Below, piece after piece: positions 13,934-19,394 of a stretch of DNA of 19,394 nt (its first letter is position 1; each line of letters begins with the position of its first letter). Both the position numbers and the translations under genes were made by a program. The stretch is taken from assembly GCA_019747455.1 (NCBI GenBank), contig JAIEQT010000334.1:1-19394 (forward strand). The letters run 5' to 3'. Source of the stretch: Chitinophagaceae bacterium. GTDB lineage: Bacteria; Bacteroidota; Bacteroidia; Chitinophagales; Chitinophagaceae. Under the pieces are notes generated by a model, which had not been told where the DNA came from, ran no database searches, and saw only the letters and a list, made by a program, of their open reading frames with translations.

Positions 13934-15133
13934 ATGCTACATGGAAAGAAAATATTGATCGGAATAAGCGGTAGTATCGCTGCTTATAAAACTATTTTAT
14001 TAGTACGATTGCTCGTAAAGGCAGGAGCAGAAGTAAAAGTAGTAATGACAAGTGCCTCCAAAGATTTTGTTTCTCCACTTGTGTTATCTACGCTTTCAAA
14101 AAATAAAGTATTGGTTGATTTAGCATCGGGAGATGAATGGGCTAATCATGTTCAACTGGGAAGATGGGCCGATGTGTTTATCATAGCTCCGTTGAGTTGT
14201 AATACCCTCGCAAAAATGGCGTATGGGTTATGCGATAATCTGCTGATGGCTGTATATCTATCGGCTACGTGTAAAGTAGTGGTAGCCCCTGCAATGGATG
14301 AAGATATGTGGCATCACGGTGCTACGCAAAGAAACTTGGATATCATCAAAAGCTATGGCAATTTGATCATACCGGTAGGTAATGGTGAGCTAGCTAGCGG
14401 ACTGGTAGGCGAAGGCCGAATGGCCGAGCCCGAAGATATCATTCGCTTTATAGAAGAAAATATTTTCAGAACAAATATATTGAGTGGAAAAAAAGTGCTG
14501 ATAACAGCAGGGCCAACCTATGAACCTATTGATCCTGTTCGTTTCATTGGCAATCATTCATCCGGCAAAATGGGTTTTGCCATAGCGGAAGCTTTTTATG
14601 AACAAGGTGCAGAGGTACATTTAGTGAGTGGGCCCACGCAAGAGAAAATAAAGTATACCGATATCAAATACATACAAGTACAAACTGCTGCAGACATGTA
14701 TGCGGCCTGTGCCAATCATTTTCCTACTATGCACATAGCTGTGTTTAGTGCCGCAGTGGCAGATTATACCCCACTGGAAAAAGCAGCTGAAAAAATAAAA
14801 AAGAAAGACGATCAGTTTTCAATACAACTTCAAAAAACAACCGATATTCTTGCTGAAGCAGGAAAACAAAAAAAAGAAAATCAATTCATTGTTGGCTTTG
14901 CCTTGGAAACAGAAAATGAATTAGATAATGCTATAGATAAGCTGAATCGGAAAAATGCGGATGCTATTGTTCTGAATTCTTTGCGGGTTGCGGGAGCCGG
15001 CTTTGGAACAAATACTAACCAGGTTACCATCATCAATAAGCAAGGAGAAAAAATAGAAACGGAATTGGTATCTAAAAAAGATATAGCTAATCAAATTGTA
15101 TCATACGTTATTACCCAACTGCATGAAAGCTAA
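13934..15133 (+). CDS. coaBC: Bifunctional phosphopantothenoylcysteine decarboxylase / phosphopantothenate-cysteine ligase
   Basis: This 399-residue enzyme carries out the two coenzyme A steps that join cysteine to 4'-phosphopantothenate and then decarboxylate the product to 4'-phosphopantetheine. The FMN-binding CoaC domain (about 1-180) shows GISGSIAAYK, His72 in NHVQLGRWAD, APLSCNTLAKMA and the substrate motif PAMDEDMW (119-126). The CoaB domain (about 185-399) shows LITAGPTYEPIDPVRFIGN, SSGKMG, FSAAVADYTP, KIKKKDD and IVGFALETE. Relative to the E. coli enzyme, the PAMN Asn is Asp122 and the clamp Cys is Ser155 (ELASGLVGEGRM). I believe this variant is usual in Bacteroidetes but could not check. 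The length is normal for the fusion. It starts an operon: the DUF4835 gene begins 11 bases before its stop. Confidence 0.96.
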   Translation: MLHGKKILIGISGSIAAYKTILLVRLLVKAGAEVKVVMTSASKDFVSPLVLSTLSKNKVLVDLASGDEWANHVQLGRWADVFIIAPLSCNTLAKMAYGLCDNLLMAVYLSATCKVVVAPAMDEDMWHHGATQRNLDIIKSYGNLIIPVGNGELASGLVGEGRMAEPEDIIRFIEENIFRTNILSGKKVLITAGPTYEPIDPVRFIGNHSSGKMGFAIAEAFYEQGAEVHLVSGPTQEKIKYTDIKYIQVQTAADMYAACANHFPTMHIAVFSAAVADYTPLEKAAEKIKKKDDQFSIQLQKTTDILAEAGKQKKENQFIVGFALETENELDNAIDKLNRKNADAIVLNSLRVAGAGFGTNTNQVTIINKQGEKIETELVSKKDIANQIVSYVITQLHES

Positions 15134-16046
15134 ACTGATTTATATTGTATTATTCAGTGTAATGATTTCTAATGCTACACAGGCGCAGGAATTACAAGCC
15201 AAGGTTACTGTGTTAGCCTCACGTGTGAATACAACGGTAGACAGAAAAATATTCACCACACTTCAGCAGCAGTTGAATAGCTTTATGAATAATCGCAAGT
15301 GGACGGGCGACGTATTCAAAGCCAATGAAAAAATTGAATGCAGTTTTATTATCAATATCGAAAGTATTGTAGAACAAAATTTATATAAGGCTTCACTCAC
15401 TATTCAAGCGGCGAGGCCTGTGTACAATGCTTCTTATCAAGCTGCTATGGTAAATTTTGTAGATCCAGAAATGGTATTCCGCTATGTAGAGTTTCAGCCA
15501 ATAGAATTTAATGAAAATCGGGTACAGGGCACTGAACCCGGTGCAGCCAATCTCACCGCTGTATTATCTTTTTGGGCATATACCATCATCGGATTGGATT
15601 ATGATTCCTTTTCTCCAAAAACAGGCGAATCTTTTTTTAGGAAAGCTCAAAATATTGTGAACAACGCCCCAGAGGGTAAGAGTATCAGCGGATGGCGTGT
15701 ATTTGATGGACTTCGAAACAGGTATTGGCTCAATGAAAACCTGATCAATACCAGATACAATATTATTCATGATGTGATATATACTTATTATAGAAGCGGA
15801 TTGGATAAAATGATCGATAATGAAAATGAATCCAGGGCTAGTGTGTTACAAGCATTAAATCAATTGTATGCCTTTAACAGAGAGAACCCGAACACTATGA
15901 TCGTACAGTTTTTAATGCAGGGGAAAGCAAATGAAATAATAGGTATATTCAAAAAAGGAACAGCCCAAGAGAAAGCGAAAGTGATAGAACTGATGGCTGT
16001 ATTGGATGTTGTAAACAGTGCTAAATATAAAGACGATTTGAAGTGA
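15123..16046 (+). CDS. DUF4835 family protein (PorD-like, T9SS-associated)
   Basis: This protein of about 307 residues has a signal peptide (MKAKLIYIVLFSVM, cleavage near ATQAQ) and a mature part rich in the family's landmarks: LQAKVTVLASRVN, KIFTTLQQQLNSFMNNRKWTG, ECSFIINIESI, the aromatic YVEFQPIEFNENR, LTAVLSFWAYTIIGLDYDSFSP, and PEGKSISGWRVFDGLRNRYW near residue 200. DUF4835 proteins are found next to coaBC across Bacteroidota. I recall the family being named after PorD of the type IX secretion system, but cannot verify that here. A T9SS is supported by a sorting tail at 18435-18759. The ATG at 15123 was chosen because it puts the signal peptide first and overlaps the coaBC stop. The next gene starts within its stop codon (GTGA). 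Confidence 0.88.
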   Translation: MKAKLIYIVLFSVMISNATQAQELQAKVTVLASRVNTTVDRKIFTTLQQQLNSFMNNRKWTGDVFKANEKIECSFIINIESIVEQNLYKASLTIQAARPVYNASYQAAMVNFVDPEMVFRYVEFQPIEFNENRVQGTEPGAANLTAVLSFWAYTIIGLDYDSFSPKTGESFFRKAQNIVNNAPEGKSISGWRVFDGLRNRYWLNENLINTRYNIIHDVIYTYYRSGLDKMIDNENESRASVLQALNQLYAFNRENPNTMIVQFLMQGKANEIIGIFKKGTAQEKAKVIELMAVLDVVNSAKYKDDLK

Positions 16047-16378
16047 GCAAGTTAGTATTAATGATATGTATTTGTTTGATGCTTGTTGCCTGTAAACAAG
16101 AGAATAAAGCCAATCCGGTGCCATTTGATAAAATGCGCCATTTGATGCTTGATATCATGAAGGCAGATGAACAGTATATAAAAATTACATTGAAAGATAC
16201 TTTGCAGAAAATGCAGCGGGAAAATTTTCGATTATACGATCAACTGTTCCGTTCGTATGGTGTTTCTAAAGAGCAGTTCTATACTTCTTATAAATATTAC
16301 GAAGCGCATCCCATCGAATTTAAAGAGCTTATCGATTCGATAGATGCAACGATCGTAAACGAAAGAAAGAAAAGATGA
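16043..16378 (+). CDS. DUF4296 lipoprotein
   Basis: This 111-residue small lipoprotein begins with a GTG that overlaps the previous stop as GTGA. Using the GTG gives the signal sequence SKLVLMICICLMLVAC, with the lipid-modified Cys at 17; the next Met would remove most of it. The mature part follows the DUF4296 pattern: VPFDKMRHLMLDIMKADEQY, LYDQLFRSYGVSKEQFYTSYKYYEAHP and a charged C terminus ending ERKKR. The function of the family is unknown to me. It is anchored in a membrane, probably facing the periplasm. It is translationally coupled at both ends: its TGA overlaps the ATG of the CoA-transferase A gene (ATGA). Confidence 0.9.
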   Translation: MSKLVLMICICLMLVACKQENKANPVPFDKMRHLMLDIMKADEQYIKITLKDTLQKMQRENFRLYDQLFRSYGVSKEQFYTSYKYYEAHPIEFKELIDSIDATIVNERKKR

Positions 16379-17079
16379 ATAAAGTATATACCAATGCAGC
16401 TGCGGCTATTGCCGATATACCTGATGGTGCTACACTAATGTTAGGTGGGTTTGGTTTAAATGGCATTCCGGAGAATAGTATCGCCGCATTAGTAAAAGCC
16501 GGCATTACGAATCTTACCTGTATATCTAATAACGCAGGTGTAGATGATTTTGGGTTAGGCTTATTACTCAAAACCAAGCAGATAAAGAAAATGATCAGTA
16601 GCTATGTGGGTGAGAATGCCGAATTTGAGCGTCAGCTATTGAGTGGTGAGTTAGCGGTGGATCTTGTTCCGCAAGGCACCTTAGCCACCCGTATTCAAAT
16701 GGCAGGCATGGGGATCCCTGCTTTCTTCACACCGGCAGGTGTGGGAACAGAGATAGCAGCAGGAAAAGAAACGCGTGTGTTCAACAATAAAACTTATTTA
16801 ATGGAACATGCCTTACACGCAGACTTTGCTATTATTAAAGCCTGGAAAGGAGATACGATGGGTAATTTGGTATTTAGAAAAACAACCAGGAATTTTTCTA
16901 CTTCTATGGCCAAAGCAGGCAATATCACTATTGCAGAAGTAGAAGAATTGGTACAACCAGGTGAAATAGACCCCGATGATGTACATGTATCGGGGGTATA
17001 TGTGCATCGAATTTTTAAGGGAGAAAATTATGAGAAGCGGATCGAAAGAAGAACGGTCTCCATAGACCATAGACGATAG
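16375..17079 (+). CDS. scoA: 3-oxoacid CoA-transferase subunit A
   Basis: This 234-residue alpha subunit of a class I CoA transferase (succinyl-CoA:3-ketoacid type) moves CoA between succinyl-CoA and acetoacetate or a similar acid. Motifs are [13 protein letters not shown] (about 22-34) for the CoA-binding loop, [15 protein letters not shown] (about 48-62), [31 protein letters not shown] and [16 protein letters not shown] near the end. The natural C terminus of such subunits is near KRIEKRTV. Here the last residues SIDHRR and the TAG stop are encoded by the start of the tandem repeat array (17061-17136). The gene follows the DUF4296 gene with a 4-base overlap, but its partner subunit B begins 77 bases later, after the array, rather than immediately. 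Confidence 0.94.
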   Translation: MNKVYTNAAAAIADIPDGATLMLGGFGLNGIPENSIAALVKAGITNLTCISNNAGVDDFGLGLLLKTKQIKKMISSYVGENAEFERQLLSGELAVDLVPQGTLATRIQMAGMGIPAFFTPAGVGTEIAAGKETRVFNNKTYLMEHALHADFAIIKAWKGDTMGNLVFRKTTRNFSTSMAKAGNITIAEVEELVQPGEIDPDDVHVSGVYVHRIFKGENYEKRIERRTVSIDHRR

Positions 17080-17136
17080 ACGATAGACGTTCCGACGTTC
17101 CGACGATCCGACGTTCTGACGATCCGACGTTCCGAC
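17061..17136 (+). repeat. Tandem array of 7-mers and 8-mers ending in GAC
   Basis: Four 7-base units (CATAGAC x2, GATAGAC x2; 17061-17088) are followed by six 8-base units (GTTCCGAC, GTTCCGAC, GATCCGAC, GTTCTGAC, GATCCGAC, GTTCCGAC; 17089-17136). The units switch from A/T-rich heptamers to C/G-richer octamers but keep the terminal GAC. The array spans the end of the subunit A gene and the gap before subunit B. A related heptamer array is at 18761-18802. Confidence 0.95.
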
Positions 17137-17156
17137 GACCCGATAAACCGAAAGTT

Positions 17157-17810
17157 ATGCTTGATAAATTTGGAATTGCAAAACGAATTGCACAGGAACT
17201 TAAAGATGGGATGTATGTGAACCTAGGTATTGGAATACCTACGCTAGTAGCGAATTATATACCCAACCATATTACGGTAGTTTTGCAAAGCGAAAATGGT
17301 ATATTGGGTATGGGACCTTACCCCGTAGAAGCCGCCATAGATGCCGATTTGATTAATGCGGGTAAAGAAACAGTAACGGTGATACCCGGAGGTTCTTTCT
17401 TTGATAGTGCTGAAAGTTTTGGCATGATACGCGCCGGAAAAATTGATCTGACTGTACTTGGCGCTATGGAAGTGAGTGAGCTTGGTGATATTGCCAATTG
17501 GAAGATACCCGGTAAGATGGTAAAGGGGATGGGTGGTGCTATGGATTTAGTAGCTAGTGCCAAAAATATTATCGTTGCCATGATGCATACCAACCCTAAA
17601 GGCGAAAGTAAATTATTGCCTGCCTGTACTTTACCTTTAACCGGATTGGCCTGTGTAAAAAAAGTAGTAACCGAGTTGGCTGTACTCGATATAGTAGAAG
17701 GTAGTTTTATATTAAGAGAACGTGCTCCCGGTGTATCTGTTGAAGAAATTAAAATGAAAACAGCAGGTAAACTCATTATACCTGGCGATGTTCCGGAAAT
17801 GAAATTATAA
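17157..17810 (+). CDS. scoB: 3-oxoacid CoA-transferase subunit B
   Basis: This 217-residue beta subunit of the same CoA transferase carries the catalytic glutamate, Glu46, in [14 protein letters not shown], which forms the glutamyl-CoA thioester. The rest of the signature is present: [26 protein letters not shown] at the N terminus, [33 protein letters not shown] in the middle and [13 protein letters not shown]. The length is normal. The alpha/beta pair acts as a heteromeric cytoplasmic enzyme in ketone-body or short-chain acyl-CoA metabolism; the physiological acid is not determined by sequence. It starts 20 bases after the repeat array and is probably still read from the coaBC operon promoter, although the array could change folding or coupling of the transcript. 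Confidence 0.95.
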   Translation: MLDKFGIAKRIAQELKDGMYVNLGIGIPTLVANYIPNHITVVLQSENGILGMGPYPVEAAIDADLINAGKETVTVIPGGSFFDSAESFGMIRAGKIDLTVLGAMEVSELGDIANWKIPGKMVKGMGGAMDLVASAKNIIVAMMHTNPKGESKLLPACTLPLTGLACVKKVVTELAVLDIVEGSFILRERAPGVSVEEIKMKTAGKLIIPGDVPEMKL

Positions 17811-17858
17811 ATTACTAAACCTTTTATTTGTTATAGTGTTTACCTTAAAAACTTTATT

Positions 17859-18332
17859 ATGTCTATTCAAGTAGGATCTGTTGCTCCCGATTTCAATTTA
17901 TTCAATACAGAAAAAACACAAGTAAGCTTACACGCGCAAAAAGGTAAGCCCGTAGTACTTTTGTTTTTTCCTCTTGCCTTCACAAGTGTATGTACTGCCG
18001 AACTTTGTAATGTAAGAGATAATATTGCCATCTATAATGCTACCAATGCGCAAGTATATGGTATATCTGTTGATTCATTATTTACGCTCGATAAGTTTAA
18101 GGCCGAGCAAAACCTGAATTTTCCTTTATTAAGTGATTTTAATAAAGAGGCTTCAACTGCTTTTGGCGTGTTGTATGAAACCTTCCCGGCATTTGGTATG
18201 TTAGGTGTAAGCAAGCGTGCTGCTTTTGTGATTGATGCGGCCGGTATTGTACAATATGCAGAAGTATGTGCCACTCCCGGTGATCAGCCTAATTTCGAAG
18301 CTATTCAAGCAACCTTGGCTTCTATATCATAA
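17859..18332 (+). CDS. Peroxiredoxin (AhpE/Bcp-like)
   Basis: This 157-residue thiol peroxidase has the peroxidatic Cys45 in FFPLAFTSVCTAELC, with a second Cys50 five residues later as in Bcp-type enzymes, which could act as the resolving cysteine. Other landmarks are VGSVAPDFNLFN at the N terminus, the YGISVDS strand, the FPLLSDFNKEAS segment, and VSKRAAFVIDAAGIVQY with the conserved Arg at about 120. It reduces H2O2 or organic hydroperoxides in the cytoplasm, since no signal peptide is present. The VCATPGDQPNF near the end adds a third Cys. The gene lies 48 bases after scoB and ends in a clear terminator, so it may be the last gene of that operon or have its own promoter; I see no strong promoter in the gap. 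Confidence 0.95.
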   Translation: MSIQVGSVAPDFNLFNTEKTQVSLHAQKGKPVVLLFFPLAFTSVCTAELCNVRDNIAIYNATNAQVYGISVDSLFTLDKFKAEQNLNFPLLSDFNKEASTAFGVLYETFPAFGMLGVSKRAAFVIDAAGIVQYAEVCATPGDQPNFEAIQATLASIS

Positions 18333-18350
18333 AATTCTGTATAAATAATT

Positions 18351-18378
18351 GCCTCTCAATTAGTTGGGGGGCTTTTTT
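18351..18378 (+). terminator. Rho-independent terminator after the peroxiredoxin gene
   Basis: GCCTCTCAA pairs with TTGGGGGGC (two T-G wobbles) around a TTAG loop and is followed by six T's. It lies 18 bases past the stop. Confidence 0.9.
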
Positions 18379-18434
18379 ATGCCAGCTAGCTTCATTTTAT
18401 CATTTTTTGGTATCTTTATAAGAGAATCTATCCG

Positions 18435-18759
18435 ATGAAAGGATTATACACTGTAATACTTACCGTAATAATGCTGGGGTGGGTATGTGTATATAACAGA
18501 TAGCAAATCTTTGGTACAAAAATTCTATCCTAACCCCGCTACCCAATTCATCAACTTCGAATTCGATAAACAAGTAGATAAATCCTACACAATCGAGATC
18601 TATAGCTTTATCGGCAGGAAAATGAGCTCACAAAAAGTGAATACTTCTCTTATAACTATATACTTCGACGATAATTATTATCGCGGATTATATGTATATC
18701 AACTTCACGATGCCACCGGCAGAATTGTTGAGTCGGGCAAGTTTCAGGTGGTAAGATAG
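18435..18759 (+). pseudogene. Small T9SS sorting-domain protein, apparent frameshift
   Basis: The ATG at 18435 opens a signal-peptide-like sequence ([16 protein letters not shown]) that stops at 18501. One frame over, from about 18484, runs [20 protein letters not shown] followed by [30 protein letters not shown] and ESGKFQVVR, ending at 18759. This is the type A T9SS C-terminal sorting domain (Por secretion tail) with the YPNPA opening and GLYVYQL-D-TGR-GKFQV ending. The span is 3n+1, so one extra base, most likely in the GGGG or GGG runs at 18476-18483, separates the two parts. Removing it gives about 107 residues of signal peptide plus sorting tail, with no cargo domain. It is either a broken gene or a sequence error. 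The tail would target the protein to the type IX secretion system. Confidence 0.7.
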
Positions 18760-18760
18760 G

Positions 18761-18802
18761 GGTAGACGATTGACGATAGACGATTGACGATTGACAATAG
18801 AC
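18761..18802. repeat. Heptamer tandem array (GATWGAC-type), six units
   Basis: Six consecutive 7-base units, GGTAGAC, GATTGAC, GATAGAC, GATTGAC, GATTGAC and AATAGAC, fill almost exactly the space between the stop of the T9SS-tail gene (18759) and the stop of the convergent methyltransferase (18806). The units share TRGAC or TTGAC ends with the 7-mers at 17061-17088. Confidence 0.95.
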
Positions 18803-18805
18803 TGT

Positions 18806-19394
18806 TTATCGATCCGAAACTTCTACAATTAAGAACTTCAAATAATTGGTATTTTCCATTCCCCAAATGATCGGATGATCGGAGGCTTGCGCCTGAAAAG
18901 TAACTTGCCTAATTCTTTTACGGGCGTCTTTCGCAGCCATATCAATAGTTTGCAAAAACAGATCAGGCTGCACTAAATTGGTACAGCTAGAGGTTACCAG
19001 AAACCCACCATTACGCACCAACTTCATGCCCCTTAAATTAATTTCTTTGTAACCTGTAATTGCTTTCTGGATATTTTCTCTACTCTTGGTAAATGCAGGA
19101 GGATCGAGCATCACTACATCATATTTCTTTTCTTCCCTGCCCCATTCTTTCAATACATCAAAAGCATTCAACGCTTCAAATCTACAAATATGATCGAGCT
19201 TATTCAATGCGGCATTTTTGTTTGCCTGTGCTACCGCTTGTTCTGAAATATCAATACCTAACACGCTTTTTGCTCCATAATGCGCAGCATGAATTTCAAA
19301 AGTACCCGTATAGGTAAACGCACCAAGCACTTCAGCCTCCTTTACAATATGTTGTATAGCTCTCCTGTTATCTTGCTGGTCTAAAAAATATCCC
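18806..19394 (-). CDS. RlmI-like class I rRNA methyltransferase, 5' end outside window
   Basis: This is the C-terminal part (about 195 residues seen) of a SAM-dependent methyltransferase running off the window edge; the N-terminal PUA-like region is missing. The first visible residues are GYFLDQQDNRRA, the hallmark that precedes the Rossmann domain in RlmI/RlmK-type 23S rRNA cytosine-5 methyltransferases. They are followed by SAM motif I VLGAFTYTGTFEIHAAHYGA, the acidic GIDISEQAV, the catalytic-type motif DVVMLDPPAFTKSR and GGFLVTSSCTNLV, whose Cys pair fits 5-methylcytosine chemistry. The C terminus ends KFLIVEVSDR. It probably methylates 23S rRNA; the exact position cannot be told from the fragment. 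It is convergent to the T9SS-tail gene with the heptamer array in between. Confidence 0.93.
   Translation of the reverse strand, partial: GYFLDQQDNRRAIQHIVKEAEVLGAFTYTGTFEIHAAHYGAKSVLGIDISEQAVAQANKNAALNKLDHICRFEALNAFDVLKEWGREEKKYDVVMLDPPAFTKSRENIQKAITGYKEINLRGMKLVRNGGFLVTSSCTNLVQPDLFLQTIDMAAKDARKRIRQVTFQAQASDHPIIWGMENTNYLKFLIVEVSDR

Noticed and set aside
17061..17136. Possible CRISPR array
   Set aside because: Units are 7-8 bases with no spacers and no cas genes nearby; this is a simple tandem repeat.
17318..17776. Long open frame of 152 codons on minus inside scoB
   Set aside because: It is antisense to a clear CoA-transferase subunit with conserved motifs; the frame is open only because of codon bias in scoB.

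Overview
The window looks like chromosomal DNA of a Bacteroidota bacterium, probably Chitinophagaceae-like. The genus is inference. The evidence is a six-domain ribosomal protein S1, a lipoprotein BamD translationally coupled to a Bacteroidetes-type RNA polymerase omega subunit, DUF4835 and DUF4296 proteins, a type IX secretion (T9SS) sorting tail, promoters of the TTTG-N19-TAnnTTTG type, and an AT-rich sequence with few Shine-Dalgarno sites.

Layout. 1-1800: minus-strand hypothetical genes, namely a frameshifted small secreted protein, a protein with a C-terminal membrane anchor, and a secreted lysine-rich protein with an internal repeat. 1837-2265: a CBS-domain protein. 2330-6252: an arsenosugar-biosynthesis cluster of glycosyltransferase 2 (+) and, convergent to it on minus, thioredoxin/DUF547 protein (frameshifted), CxxC peroxidase-like protein, radical SAM ArsS and transferase 1. 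No arsenite methyltransferase or arsenic efflux gene is in the window. 6316-7149: a purine nucleoside phosphorylase divergent from that operon. 7168-10356: housekeeping rpsA, bamD and rpoZ, with strong terminators after rpsA and rpoZ.

10439-13848 is an accessory insertion between rpoZ and coaBC. It holds a candidate structured RNA, two small immunity-like genes, a large lipoprotein with polymorphic-toxin-like architecture and no normal start codon in front of its signal peptide, a 20-bp palindromic operator candidate and an XRE regulator. 13934-17810 returns to a tightly coupled operon: coaBC, DUF4835 (PorD-like), DUF4296 lipoprotein and both subunits of a 3-oxoacid CoA-transferase. A heptamer/octamer repeat array separates the two subunit genes. 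A peroxiredoxin, a frameshifted small T9SS-tail protein, a second heptamer array and a truncated RlmI-like methyltransferase end the window.

The points most worth a second look are the toxin-like island with its RNA, operator and missing start codon; the possible biochemical link between the divergent phosphorylase and the arsenosugar operon; four apparent single-base frameshifts, three of them beside homopolymers; and the GAC-ending short tandem repeats at gene ends.
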